In this document: positions 20,952-31,280 of the stretch, in pieces
How the letters are laid out: each line of letters starts with the position of its first letter
How positions within the stretch are numbered: position 1 is the first letter of the stretch
Assembly (NCBI RefSeq): GCF_963678635.1
Contig: NC_087070.1
Span: forward strand, 42,199,988 to 42,263,987
Origin: Symsagittifera roscoffensis
Lineage: Eukaryota > Xenacoelomorpha > Acoela > Convolutidae
Length of the DNA stretch: 64,000 nt
Direction of reading: 5' to 3'
Translations under genes and position numbers: made by a program
The notes under the pieces: generated by a model
Database searches by the model: none
The model's input: only the letters and a program-made list of their open reading frames with translations
What the model was told of the DNA's origin: nothing

Positions 20952-23900
20952 TTACTTTTGAAATTCCACTTTCTTTAAAATTTTAGATTGGGGGATGAAT
21001 ATTTTATAGTTTTTACGTGGTTGATTTCGGAGTCTTGTTGTTTTTCTATTTTCTGATTTGTCGATTTGTTCTTGGGGTATTATTTGTTCGGTCATTTTTC
21101 TATTTTTTCTTTGTTTTGGGGATTCTTTATGGTTTTGTGTATTGTTTTTGGTGGCGGTTGGTTTTGTGTTTTGATTTTCGGTGGGGTTATCATTTTGTTC
21201 TGTGTTTTTCAGATGTGGTTCATTTTGAATGATTTTTAATCCTGTGAAAGAATATAATTGAGTTAATTCGCGGAGTGCGTATTCTTTTGGGTAATAAGGT
21301 AATAGGTTGTTTCGATGTTGAACGATTTCTTTTTTGTTTGAGTCGGTAATTTTATATGTGACATCAGTGGGTTTTGCAATTATTTGGTATGGTCCTTTTC
21401 GAAGGGGTTGTAATTTTTTAGAAATTCCTTTTTGAGTATTAAAATTAGGTATTAAAACAAATGTTCCAATTTTTAATTCGGAGGCTGGTGTAAAACGTGA
21501 ATTGATTTGTTCATTAGTGTTTTGTCTTTGTAATAACTTTTTTGTTATTTTTTGATAAATTTCATTGTGTTTTTTATCTCTATTTAGAATCCGTTCGGTG
21601 TGTGTACCGGAGGCTAGTTTAAGAATTTGTGGGTGATGAAAATGATCTTCATCGTGTGTATGTAAAGGTAGGTTATAACAAATTGAATCTTTATTTGGTT
21701 GACAATAACCTTGTGCGTTTTTATGAGAATTTGCTGTAAACATTATTGGTTTGCGTGGCTTTTGGTTAAAAACCATTTCGTATGGTGACATTCCTAAAGT
21801 TGTCGTAATTTGTGAATTATATGCTAGGGGAAATAATTTTACATCTGCTGACCATTCGGTATATTTTGTATCATTTCCGTTGATGATACATCTAAGATAT
21901 TCTTGTAATGAACGGTTCATACCTTCGACTAAGCCGTTTGTCCAAGGTGCATGAGATGTACGTGGTTTGTGTTTAATGTTATATAAATGACATAGTGTGA
22001 TAATTTCATTATTTATGAATTCTGTACCGTTGTCTGTAACTAAAATTTCTGGTAGTCCGAATTTTGCTATCCAGTGTTCATAGAGTGTTGTGTAAGCGTA
22101 ATAAGCGTTACAATGTGGTACTGGGTTAAGTGCTACATAATGTGTAAATGCGTCAACAATTACCATAATGTAGGAGTTTCCTTCGGATGAGGGTGAAATT
22201 GGTCCTTTAGTATCAAATGAGATACGATGGTTAAAGTACAAGCTTTGTCCTTTAAAATCTTGTTTTTGTGCTATTTGTTTTTGATTTGGGTAAGGTTTAT
22301 TTAGTTGACATACTATACAATCATTGCATAGTACTTTTATCCAAATTGGTGCATTTGGGAAGTAAAAATTTTGTATAAAATTTGAATATGTTTTTTCTGA
22401 TCCAGAGTGTCCTTTAATATTTTGTGTATGTGAAATATTAAAAGCTATAAGAATCATACTTAAAGGGAGACAGGGAACTGTAGATTCATTTAGGTTATAC
22501 TCTAAAAGGTCTGTATTTTCGTTAATTGTTGTGTTGTTAAATTTACGAAAGTATCGGAGGAGTGTTTTGTTTCCTAGAATGGTTGAATCTGCCTTGACAG
22601 GTTTAGTTTTATATTTGTGCCATGATTTTAGTTGTCTAATTATCGGGTCAAGATTTTGATATTGTTTCAGTGTTGAAATTGTAATCGTTTCTGTTGGAGG
22701 GAGAAAAATGTTTTCAATTTCGAATTTAGATAAGGGTATTGTATCAAGTGGGTCGTGGAGGTCAAAAACTTGATTTATTGTGTATTTTGAATCATTTGTT
22801 TGTGGTCCTGATAAATTTATTTTATCAGTTAAATTTTCTTTTTCAATTAGTGGAAAATGGTCTTTCTTAGGTGGGTGTTGTTTTGTTCGTTTTTGTTGGG
22901 TGTTATTTTTTATCCATTGAGAGTATGGGATTGGTTTGAAAGTTGATGTTCCAAGTAAATCAACTTCATAATGATTATTTTGACAATCTAAATAAAGTGG
23001 GAAATGTTGTAAACTATTTATTTGTGATTGTTCAATATCAGTTTTTACTGCATATTTGCATACCAATCGGGGTGATGTTTCGTTTTCTGCAAGGTAGAAT
23101 TTTATGTTTTTGGGTATTTCAACTGTTGTTTTTCGAGTAAGTAATTCAGGTGGTGTATTTCGACTTAAGGTGTCTGGTAATGCAAGATTTTTTCCTGCAG
23201 TCCAAACTATATGTAAGTTTGGAAATTTCATTAGAATTAGTTGAAATCTGTAAACTCGGTGGTTTGGGTTAGATTTTTGTGTAAAGAGAAAGATGATTGG
23301 TTTATGGTCTGTGAATAGAACTGTTGGATGTTTTGATCCAAGTATCAGAAATTCATATTCTGTCAGTGTATATATTATGGCTGTACATTCTCTCATTAGA
23401 GTTGAGAGTCGTAGCTCTGCTTGAGTGAATAATCGAGAATTTGCTGATATGAGGTTCATTTTATTTGTACCATTATGTGATTGTAATAGTGCTGCACCGA
23501 TGCCAAAGTTCGAAGCATCGCACATTGCATAAAATGGTTGATTTGAATCTGGAATTGTGTTTGAAATTTGTTCAGTTAAAAGTTTCTTTATTTCTTCAAA
23601 TCGTGTTTGATGTTCTGTGTTCCATTCAAAATTATTTTGTTGTCTAAGGATGTTATAAAATGGTCGTAGATATAATTGCATTTTATAAACATATTTACTT
23701 AAAAAGTTTAACATTCCAAGAAATTCTTGGATTTTCTTTTTATTTGTTGGTGGTTGAAGTTTTTGAATAGCGTCAATGCGTGATTTCAATGAAGTGATTG
23801 TTTTTCTTTCTATATTATGTCCTAAGAATTTAACTCTTGTCAAAAAGAAGTGTGATTTATCGGGGGCGGCCTTCAGATTTTCGTTCTGAAGTATTTGGTG

Positions 23901-26900
23901 ATATTTTTCTAAAACATTGAACATCTCGTCTTTTGTTTGTGATTGCATAAAAACATCGTCTAAATAGGTGATTGCGTTTTTCTTGAGTATTAGTGGTCTA
24001 AAAATTTTGCTCATAAAAGCTGAAAATGCTGCTGGTCCTATGGATATTCCATAGAATAAGCGGTTGAATTCATATTGTTGGTTTCCGATAACAAATTGTG
24101 TTAAACGTCGTGATTGTTCATCTAGTGGCATTTGATTGTATGCACTATTCATATCGGCGGTTGTAAAGTATTTGCCGTTTATTTTTGTTAAAATAACTTG
24201 TATTGGTTCAATGGGCCAATTACATTTTGATTCATCTATAAGTGAATTGAGGTATCTAGCATCGAGAACGATTTTTAATGATTCTCCTTTGGCTAGAATG
24301 ATAACGGGGTTGATGAATGTGTTCCCTTTTGGTTGTTCTTCTTTATTAACTGGTGATATAATGTTGTATTGTTCTAAAATATCGAGTAATCTGTTCACTT
24401 TATCATGTAAGTGAATTGGTACTTTACTTGCTCTCTGTTTTTTGAAAACTGCGTCTGGTTTTAATGGGAGATGTAGTGATGAGCTGATTTTGCCAACATC
24501 AAATTTAGATGTTGCATAGACTGATGAATATTTAATTAGCTGTTTGGCTAACTTTTCGAATTCGTCTTGTGTTATTTGTGAATGTTGGAAATTAAACATT
24601 GTTAAAAATTTCTGTTGGTCCTCTGTGTAGTTACTTATGTTGAATGTAGGTTTGAAATATGGAGTTTTTGTGAAATAATCCGTATTTCTGTTTTCGTTAC
24701 TTATTATATTATTTATAGATAATTCTTCATTAAGAATTGTAGATTGGCAAATATCTAGTAATTGGAGTATATTATTTACGCGATAGGCTTTTTCGTGTAT
24801 TGGTGATATTGTAGCGTTGGTTTCGCAATAGCCTAAAAGTCCTAAAGGTAATGTTACTTGGTAAGGTGTCTTGTTGTATACATGTAAGGAAATAATATCT
24901 GAATTCGAGTTTTTCAAATATTTTATTGATGAGATTGTGATTTTGAAAAATTTATGAATAGGTTTGAATTCAAAATCTGACATATAAAATTTTTGTTTGT
25001 TTTGTTTTTTATCATATTGGTGAACTTGTTTGATTGAAAAATTATAGATGTTTCCTGATAGTGGTTTCAAGTGTTTTCTTTGTTGGTTATATATTGGGTA
25101 AAATTTTGAAAAGAATGGTGGTTGTTTATTTAATCTTTGAAAAAATGTTAAGGATGTCTCTTTTGTTTTTGTATATTTATCTTTGATTAATATTTTACTA
25201 TTTAGGACGTTAATTGTTGGTATACACTTCGAAATAAATGGTATTCCAATGATATTATATTTAATATCAGTGATATGGAATATTTGTTTAAATGGCTTAT
25301 TTAAAATTTTGCTTTGCTCCATTGTTCTGGTGGGGAGGAGAAATAATTGGATTTTTCCGTAGTTTATCAATGTTGATCCTTGTGCTGTTGCTAACTTACT
25401 GGAGGTTTCAAGAGGTGTTAGCTTTGGGTGTAAAGTTTTTATTTCATTCCATGTGGGGATGTTTATTATGTTTGATTCTGCTCCTGAATCAATTAAAAAA
25501 TCTATTTCAAGGTCTGGTGGTTGAAATTCTTTATTTCTTGGGCTTTCTAAGAGAAATGGTATTGTCCAAATTTTTTCTTTGGGTTGTTCTTTTTGTATAT
25601 TTTGATAGATGTGGTTTGTATTCAAGCATTTTGTTTTGATATTTTTATTGGTTTGATTTGTAGTGTTAATCTCATTTGTTTCTTGCGTCGTTGGTGTGGA
25701 ATTTATGGGTGTAGTGTAATAATTTTGAAGAAATTCTGATTGATTTTCATATATGTGTGATGAAAAAGGTTGTTCATATATGACAGATTCATAGTCATTT
25801 TCGACTTTTATCATATTGATAGAAAGAGTGTTTTCAGTATCACTTTCTGAATCTGATGATGTACAGTTTATTTGATTGAGTTGTAACGTATCAGTTACTG
25901 TGTCATCAATACCTGGAGGGTCTGATGTTGTTTCTGGATTAGATTGTACTTGATTAATATGTCTTTGATGTTTAGATGTACTACTTCTGTGGCGATTATT
26001 AGAATTATTATAGTTATTATTATTCCGGTGTGGTGATTGGGAATAATTTCTATAACGATTATTATAACTTGAGTGTCGATTTTGTGAATTATTTCGCGAT
26101 CTGTTTTGGTAATTATTGTTTGGTCTGTTATAGTTCGATCTATTATATGAGTTATTCCTTGATTGATTGTTCGGGTAATTCTGGTTTCGGTTGTTTGAAT
26201 AACTTCTATTTCGATTATAGGAGTAGTTTCTATTCCTATTGTATGATGAATTTCGTGATTGGTTGTTTGGATAGTAGTTATTTCTTGATTGGGAATTAGA
26301 TCTAGAAACAAATCGTTGTGTATTTGAATTTGATCTGGAGTAGTTACTTCTACTATTTGGTCTATTGTAGTGATTTTGTGATGAATTTTGCGTGTTTCTT
26401 CGTTCTGGTGATCTTCCTCTATAACTTGAGTTATATGGTGATTGATTTCTTGTATAATTTGTATTGTTCGGGAGTGGTTTTCCTGAACTGTTGTTGCTGT
26501 AGACTGTTTTGTTCGGTAGGTTTTGATCTTTTTTCATGTATTGATGGAATGATTTATTTGGTTCTTTATATTTTTGAGGTTTATTTTGATTGTCTTGCTG
26601 TTTTTGTCTACATTCGGAAATACTATGTCCGTATCGTCGGCAATAATTACACCATTTTTTGAAAGATGGTTTGCCTTTAAAGTTTGGGTTCTTTTCGTAA
26701 ATATTGAGTATTTCAGTGATTTTTTCAACGAGGTCTGTCTCTGATTCCTGTATATTATTAATATTAGTGGGAGTCGTTTCAATTCTGTTAACGTATTGTA
26801 ATTTCAGATTTTCCGTTTCTTCTAGTTTCATCGTGATTTCTGCTTGTTCTAATTTGTCTACTAGTTTTCGAAAATCTAAATCGGGTTCTCGAATTGAAGA

Positions 26901-29174
26901 AGGATGGGATGCTCCCTTTTTTATTGCTATTTTCCTTAATTGTGGTGTTAAGGTCATCATTAAGATTTCTGTCATCTTTGTGTTTTTATAGTCATGTGTA
27001 TTTAATGAATATGCTTTTCGAACTAGTGTTTCGATTCGTACTGCTATTTTCTTGATGGTTTCGTTTGGTAATCTGCGAATTTCATTACATAAAACTCTTT
27101 GTTGTTGTTTGTTTCTTTCGGAGTCAAACATTTTTGAAAATTCCTGTGTAAACCTTTTCCAGTTTGATTTTATTTCTAGAGGTAGTACTGAAAACCATTT
27201 TTGGGCTGCGCCATCTAAGGTTGTTTGTATTAACGCTGTGCGTCGATGTATCCAGTTTTGATGTAGTGGCGTATTAATTGGTTCAGGTCCAATATTTAAA
27301 ATCAGGTTTGCTGTTACTGCATTTAAATAATCTTCTACAGAGTATTCAGGGTCTGTTCCTGTGAAAACCATTAAAGGTTTGTTTGATGTTATTGATGATC
27401 CACCCATAAGGTATGGATTCATTGTCATTTGTAATGATTCTGCTGCATTTGGCATTTGAGAAAAATTTGAAAGTTGGTTTCTTGTTATTTCATGTTGTTG
27501 GAGATAATATGGGAGTGGTATTTCATTTTGCATTTGTGATGGTTGATACGAGTGTGCAGTCATTGGATTTTGTTGTTGAATTGGTTGAAAAGATTGTGTA
27601 TTAATTAGATTTTGTTGTTGAATTGGTTGTTGATGTTGTGCATCTATTGATTGTGGAGAAAAATTTCTATGATTTGTACGTGTTTTCTGTATTCCTTGTC
27701 TACGATATTCTTGAGTATTTGGTGCAAATATATCTGGTTGTAAGAAATCATCATCTGAGGATAAATAATCCATTTGATAAGATGTCTGTTTTTTATTTTT
27801 ATTTTGTTGAAAAAATGGGTAATTTTCACTGTGATCCTGTGGAGGATTTGTTTGGAAATTTATTGAATTAGGTTGGGTCATTGGGTTATCCCAATTTCGA
27901 GATCTTGTATATTGGTTAAAATTTCTTTGTGGTTGATTATATGTTTTTGATGGATGTGTATAATTATAATTATGGTCTGTAAAGTTGTTTCTAGTGAATG
28001 TTTTGCGTGTTTTTGATGGTATTGTCATGGGTCTGTATGTTTGGTAATCTATATGTGAATATTTAGGGGCAACCGAAGGTTTAACGGTTGATTGTAAGGT
28101 TACCTGTGTTTGTGAAGGATTTGTATTTCTTGGTGTTGTTAAATTTGGGCGTATTGGTGAAATACTTTGTTGTGTAGTTGTTGTGTGTACAATTTCTTCA
28201 TTTATGAAGTGTGATGGTGTCTGGATATCTTGTTGAGTAAGATTCCTAGTTCCATTGAGGTTTTCATTGTGTATGACTGTAGAGTTTAAACTATTATTTT
28301 GTGTATCGGGCAAAAATGTATTATAGTTTAATGGTGTTGCATCAATGGTGAATGGTATTACTCTTACATAATCTCTTATGTAAGATATCGTACTTATTGC
28401 TTGACTTGAGATTGATTGTGGGAAGCTTATAAATGCGGGATGAGACCATTCGGGGTCCCAAACATAATCTGATTGTTCTGTGATAGCGGTATCATCGTTC
28501 GAGTTTTGGGGTCTAAAATTTTTTCTTGCTTGTGCAATTAAATCAATATTGTGTGTGAAATAATCTATTATGAACCATGCCAAAATTTTTTGTAGATCGT
28601 GTTTTGTATGTTGTGAAACGTCGTCTTTCGTGAAATTTTCTTTAATGATGTTTAAATAACTAGAGAGTAGTGTGATTTCATGTCGTACTCTTAAATGTTT
28701 AGATGTTTCTGTCGGTGAGACATTTGTTATTGGGATTTCATTTTCTAATATCGAAATATAACTATATATTATTGCGAAAACTTCATTGGTGAATATGGAG
28801 TTTGCTCTTTGTGAGTTATGATATTGGATGCTTTTTATATATTCTGAAAAAACTTTTGAAAATTCTAAATCAAGATCGTCTGTTTGGATTGTATATTTTC
28901 TATGATTATGGTTTGGTGAGGTGAATTCTATGGAGTAGATTCCATACTGTTGTGTTATGTTGCATATATCTTTTAAGTAGTGGTCTATGATTTGTCTTTT
29001 GATTTTTACATCTGGGAACTCTGTTTTACATGGACTGATTCCGGGTTCAAATAAATTTAATAGTAAATTTTTGCAAAATATATGCTGTCCTCTATCAGTG
29101 GTTGCATCTACTATAAAAGGAAAGATTTCATCATCATCTGGGGTTTCGTCACCTGGGGTGTGCGTTGAGCTCAT
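20952..29174 (-). CDS. gag-pol: Gag-Pol fusion polyprotein (2740 aa), Ty3/gypsy type
   Basis: One uninterrupted frame with no gag/pol frameshift. Residues 1-500 are N-terminal Gag without a recognised domain. Retrotransposon-Gag core at about 610-800 (WFSVLPLEIKSNWKRF). CCHC zinc knuckle at about 842-855 (CNYCRRYGHSISEC). A long Asn/Ser/Arg/Tyr-rich basic stretch follows, about 870-1090. Aspartic protease motif DSGAES at about 1229. Reverse transcriptase with YLDD at about 1737-1740. RNase H with DASNFGIGAALL near 1886. Integrase with an H-H-C-C finger near 2250-2285 and catalytic D (about 2320), D (2380) and E (2417), with D-35-E spacing. All key residues are present, so the protein may be active. 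It reverse-transcribes and integrates the element's RNA. It is longer than usual because of the N-terminal Gag and the low-complexity linker. Confidence 0.95.
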   Translation of the reverse strand: MSSTHTPGDETPDDDEIFPFIVDATTDRGQHIFCKNLLLNLFEPGISPCKTEFPDVKIKRQIIDHYLKDICNITQQYGIYSIEFTSPNHNHRKYTIQTDDLDLEFSKVFSEYIKSIQYHNSQRANSIFTNEVFAIIYSYISILENEIPITNVSPTETSKHLRVRHEITLLSSYLNIIKENFTKDDVSQHTKHDLQKILAWFIIDYFTHNIDLIAQARKNFRPQNSNDDTAITEQSDYVWDPEWSHPAFISFPQSISSQAISTISYIRDYVRVIPFTIDATPLNYNTFLPDTQNNSLNSTVIHNENLNGTRNLTQQDIQTPSHFINEEIVHTTTTQQSISPIRPNLTTPRNTNPSQTQVTLQSTVKPSVAPKYSHIDYQTYRPMTIPSKTRKTFTRNNFTDHNYNYTHPSKTYNQPQRNFNQYTRSRNWDNPMTQPNSINFQTNPPQDHSENYPFFQQNKNKKQTSYQMDYLSSDDDFLQPDIFAPNTQEYRRQGIQKTRTNHRNFSPQSIDAQHQQPIQQQNLINTQSFQPIQQQNPMTAHSYQPSQMQNEIPLPYYLQQHEITRNQLSNFSQMPNAAESLQMTMNPYLMGGSSITSNKPLMVFTGTDPEYSVEDYLNAVTANLILNIGPEPINTPLHQNWIHRRTALIQTTLDGAAQKWFSVLPLEIKSNWKRFTQEFSKMFDSERNKQQQRVLCNEIRRLPNETIKKIAVRIETLVRKAYSLNTHDYKNTKMTEILMMTLTPQLRKIAIKKGASHPSSIREPDLDFRKLVDKLEQAEITMKLEETENLKLQYVNRIETTPTNINNIQESETDLVEKITEILNIYEKNPNFKGKPSFKKWCNYCRRYGHSISECRQKQQDNQNKPQKYKEPNKSFHQYMKKDQNLPNKTVYSNNSSGKPLPNNTNYTRNQSPYNSSYRGRSPERRNTQNSSQNHYNRPNSRSNYSRSNSNTQRFVSRSNSQSRNNYYPNNQSRNSSYNRNRNYSYNRNRSYSNNRNQNYPNNQSRNNSYNRSNYNRPNNNYQNRSRNNSQNRHSSYNNRYRNYSQSPHRNNNNYNNSNNRHRSSTSKHQRHINQVQSNPETTSDPPGIDDTVTDTLQLNQINCTSSDSESDTENTLSINMIKVENDYESVIYEQPFSSHIYENQSEFLQNYYTTPINSTPTTQETNEINTTNQTNKNIKTKCLNTNHIYQNIQKEQPKEKIWTIPFLLESPRNKEFQPPDLEIDFLIDSGAESNIINIPTWNEIKTLHPKLTPLETSSKLATAQGSTLINYGKIQLFLLPTRTMEQSKILNKPFKQIFHITDIKYNIIGIPFISKCIPTINVLNSKILIKDKYTKTKETSLTFFQRLNKQPPFFSKFYPIYNQQRKHLKPLSGNIYNFSIKQVHQYDKKQNKQKFYMSDFEFKPIHKFFKITISSIKYLKNSNSDIISLHVYNKTPYQVTLPLGLLGYCETNATISPIHEKAYRVNNILQLLDICQSTILNEELSINNIISNENRNTDYFTKTPYFKPTFNISNYTEDQQKFLTMFNFQHSQITQDEFEKLAKQLIKYSSVYATSKFDVGKISSSLHLPLKPDAVFKKQRASKVPIHLHDKVNRLLDILEQYNIISPVNKEEQPKGNTFINPVIILAKGESLKIVLDARYLNSLIDESKCNWPIEPIQVILTKINGKYFTTADMNSAYNQMPLDEQSRRLTQFVIGNQQYEFNRLFYGISIGPAAFSAFMSKIFRPLILKKNAITYLDDVFMQSQTKDEMFNVLEKYHQILQNENLKAAPDKSHFFLTRVKFLGHNIERKTITSLKSRIDAIQKLQPPTNKKKIQEFLGMLNFLSKYVYKMQLYLRPFYNILRQQNNFEWNTEHQTRFEEIKKLLTEQISNTIPDSNQPFYAMCDASNFGIGAALLQSHNGTNKMNLISANSRLFTQAELRLSTLMRECTAIIYTLTEYEFLILGSKHPTVLFTDHKPIIFLFTQKSNPNHRVYRFQLILMKFPNLHIVWTAGKNLALPDTLSRNTPPELLTRKTTVEIPKNIKFYLAENETSPRLVCKYAVKTDIEQSQINSLQHFPLYLDCQNNHYEVDLLGTSTFKPIPYSQWIKNNTQQKRTKQHPPKKDHFPLIEKENLTDKINLSGPQTNDSKYTINQVFDLHDPLDTIPLSKFEIENIFLPPTETITISTLKQYQNLDPIIRQLKSWHKYKTKPVKADSTILGNKTLLRYFRKFNNTTINENTDLLEYNLNESTVPCLPLSMILIAFNISHTQNIKGHSGSEKTYSNFIQNFYFPNAPIWIKVLCNDCIVCQLNKPYPNQKQIAQKQDFKGQSLYFNHRISFDTKGPISPSSEGNSYIMVIVDAFTHYVALNPVPHCNAYYAYTTLYEHWIAKFGLPEILVTDNGTEFINNEIITLCHLYNIKHKPRTSHAPWTNGLVEGMNRSLQEYLRCIINGNDTKYTEWSADVKLFPLAYNSQITTTLGMSPYEMVFNQKPRKPIMFTANSHKNAQGYCQPNKDSICYNLPLHTHDEDHFHHPQILKLASGTHTERILNRDKKHNEIYQKITKKLLQRQNTNEQINSRFTPASELKIGTFVLIPNFNTQKGISKKLQPLRKGPYQIIAKPTDVTYKITDSNKKEIVQHRNNLLPYYPKEYALRELTQLYSFTGLKIIQNEPHLKNTEQNDNPTENQNTKPTATKNNTQNHKESPKQRKNRKMTEQIIPQEQIDKSENRKTTRLRNQPRKNYKIFIPQSKILKKVEFQK

Positions 29175-29616
29175 TTTTTCGTTCGATGACTGTTAATATG
29201 TAATTATTAATGTGTCGAATTGGTTGATTCCAATTGTATAAATGTACTGGTTTGTGTTTATACTGCTTTTTTATTCTTCTTTTTCCTCTTTTTGATGAAT
29301 TTGAAGTTGTTTCTGAGTCAGAAAAATATAATTGATCGTGAAGTGGGCAATTTTTATCTTTTGATTCTTTTAGTTTGTAAAGTTCGTCTAAACTGTTGGT
29401 TTCTGATTCTGAAAATGCGTTTCGATTTTTTGAAAATCTTTTTCGTGTTATTTGTCTTTGTTTCGTTATTATTTTTCTTTTTAGTGTTTGTCGTTTTGTT
29501 CGAATGTATCCAACTGTTTGTGTATGAGGTGTGATTACAAGGTCGTATTTTTTGTTATCTATTTCACAATTGTGTAAAACGATTGTTTGTTTATTTCCTA
29601 GGTTTTTAAATGACAT
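29149..29616 (-). CDS. ORF0: small basic protein upstream of Gag-Pol (155 codons)
   Basis: Starts at 29616 and overlaps the Gag-Pol start by 26 bases in another frame. The product is rich in Lys and Arg, with clusters such as TLKRKIITKQRQITRKRFSK and SKRGKRRIKKQYKHK separated by an acidic/Ser stretch (SDSETTSNSS). It has no signal peptide. Basic clusters of this kind suit nuclear localisation or RNA binding, as in retroviral regulatory proteins, but no family is recognised. It is the first ORF on the full-length RNA, so ribosomes would have to pass it by leaky scanning or reinitiation to reach Gag-Pol. Confidence 0.6.
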   Translation of the reverse strand: MSFKNLGNKQTIVLHNCEIDNKKYDLVITPHTQTVGYIRTKRQTLKRKIITKQRQITRKRFSKNRNAFSESETNSLDELYKLKESKDKNCPLHDQLYFSDSETTSNSSKRGKRRIKKQYKHKPVHLYNWNQPIRHINNYILTVIERKNELNAHPR

Positions 29617-30858
29617 AAGGCTTAGGATGACGGATGCAAAAGGTTGTTAAATGGTTTCTATTTTCCTAAACTGTTAGTTCTTACGATTTTTTGGTTAGCT
29701 TAACCTGGGTCTATTTGTTCAGGGTTGGAGAGAAAAGTATATCGATTCCGAAGAATGATTTTTTACTTTCTCGTGGCTAGTATAAGTTAAGGTGTTAACT
29801 TACTTAACCTTACTTAGGGGTAGTGATTGTGTTCAAGGGTTGGAGAATAGTAAATCGATCCACAGGGTTCAGGTATAATTAGAACGCGAGTAGTTCGTTA
29901 GATACTATTTTAAACTTACTAAGTCTAAGATTTATCCTGGGTCTGGTAAGAGGGGGGGTCAAGTGAAGGATGAATAACCGAAGTTCTTCACTGTTTATCC
30001 TAATTTGAATGATTAGTTTTGTTTAAAAATTTCTATTAGTCTTAGGTCTTTAGAAAGGGTTGGGTAGTGAATCGACGTTTGAGGTCGTTAGACACTAATT
30101 AAGTGGGTGGGGGAGAACAAAGTTGTTCTGTTTGATCCAAGGATAAGCCTTGATGATCAAATTTGAAATTTAATTAAGTAGAAAATGATTTAAGATCCAA
30201 GGATAAGCCTTGATGATCTGGTTTTAAAATTAAGTGAATTTAAGTTTTAATAAAATTTTAAATGTGTGTAAAGGAAAGATTTAGTGTTTTGATGATATTA
30301 GTGGGTTTATGATTGCTGTTATGTTTTAGGTGATGGAGCTGGAACAACAGGATGATTTATGATTACTAACCATTTATTGTCATGCTACTAATTTTTATTT
30401 TTTATTTTTCAATAAATATTTTTCAAACATGTTTTGTATATTACTGCAGAGTTTTAGGAAAACGATCTTAGATCTTTTTATCAATCGTTATTGTATATTA
30501 ATAATTTTGTTTAGCGCCTGAAATGATTTTGAAGATTAACTTCAAGGTTTTATGTTTGCAAATGAAAATCTAAATTCATTGCCAGTAGTATTCTAAATAT
30601 AAAAGTTTGTTCTGGTTTTTGCCTAACTATCATATAGCTATATGGCAAGTTTCTACTTTGTCGTATGTCGTCTCTGGTTCGAGGTCTTCTTCCAATTCCG
30701 GGTAGTTCTGTTATGGTTCGGAATATTGGCTCTGATCTATTGAGTCGTAGAGACATTTCGATTAAATTATTGTCGTATAACATTTTGTAAATGTTTTTGT
30801 CTAATTTGTAATCTATTTTGGTTAATTCTAAGCTATTAAGGTCTTGTTCGAGACTTAT
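29617..30858 (-). other. 5' leader of the giant element with hairpin and modular repeats
   Basis: 1.2 kb of leader. Two copies of a 25-base hairpin (GATCCAAGG...CCTTGATGATC) stand at 30135-30159 and 30194-30218. Degenerate copies of a gggttggagaa...atcgatc module recur near 29721, 29834 and 30055. Minus-strand GTAAGT hexamers at 29798-29803 and 29914-29919 are candidate splice donors for subgenomic mRNAs. Packaging or dimerisation signals would be expected here. Confidence 0.5.
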
Positions 30859-30868
30859 GGTCGCACCA
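30859..30868 (-). promoter_or_regulatory. Primer-binding site of the giant element
   Basis: Two bases inside the 5' LTR the minus strand reads TGGTGCGACC, which would pair with a tRNA ending GGTCGCACCA. The tRNA species is not identified. Confidence 0.65.
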
Positions 30869-30870
30869 GA

Positions 30871-31280
30871 TGAGTTATGACTGGAGTGTATAACTCATAG
30901 AGTAATTTCGGATAGGGTACACCGTCTGCTCGTCACGCTATCTTATTTTCGGCCGGATAGATTCGTGCAACTTCTTATTCTAATACCGATCCTAATCTTA
31001 CTCTTATACTATCTAGTCTCAGGTTGTTTAACTAGTCTCTGCTAGGCTCAATAGATCTAGGGTATACTGGTTTATTGCGGCTGCTGAAGTGCTCGGGAGA
31101 GTCCAACTATTTTCTAAGTTAAATTCAAATCTCTCTGGTGCTGAAATTACAAGTAACTTCAGCACTTACAAATAAGTGGGTTGTTAGTTAGATGGATCAT
31201 GATTGGTTAATATTAAATACTTTACATTGGTAAAATATCTAATTTATCCAATCATAAAATGTAGTTTAGATCAGGTTCCA
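30871..31280 (-). repeat. 5' LTR of the giant element
   Basis: Matches the left LTR over 410 bases except one site seen by eye. AATAAA on the minus strand at 31071-31076. As the promoter LTR it would drive transcription leftwards, antisense to the ankyrin-TIR gene. Confidence 0.95.

Larger units (their letters stand above)
12364..31280 (-). mobile_element. Giant Ty3/gypsy-type LTR retroelement with Env and extra ORFs (18.9 kb)
   Basis: Flanked by near-identical 410-bp LTRs and by the 4-bp duplication GAAG (12360-12363 and 31281-31284). All large ORFs are on the minus strand, so the right LTR is 5'. Order: leader (30870-29617), ORF0 (29616-29149), Gag-Pol (29174-20952), spacer, two mini membrane ORFs (20353-19938), ATG-less ORF (19929-18796), Env (18808-16787) with an in-frame continuation (16786-16190), a 601-codon ORF (16193-14388) and a 3' region (14387-12774). 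The coding strand is rich in A and poor in G throughout. Gag-Pol is uninterrupted and the LTRs differ at one site by eye (12471 region: agtc versus attc), so the insertion is recent. Protease-RT-RNase H-integrase order is that of Metaviridae. The size and the number of extra ORFs are unusual for the group. Confidence 0.93.

Noticed and set aside
25292-26662. Plus-strand hydrophobic frames opposite Gag-Pol
   Set aside because: Antisense shadows of the A-rich coding strand; Phe/Leu/Tyr-rich translation is expected from the complementary T-rich strand.
31000-31010. TATA-like box (ctcttatact) in the LTRs
   Set aside because: In element orientation it lies downstream of the AATAAA signal, so it is not in the expected U3 promoter position.
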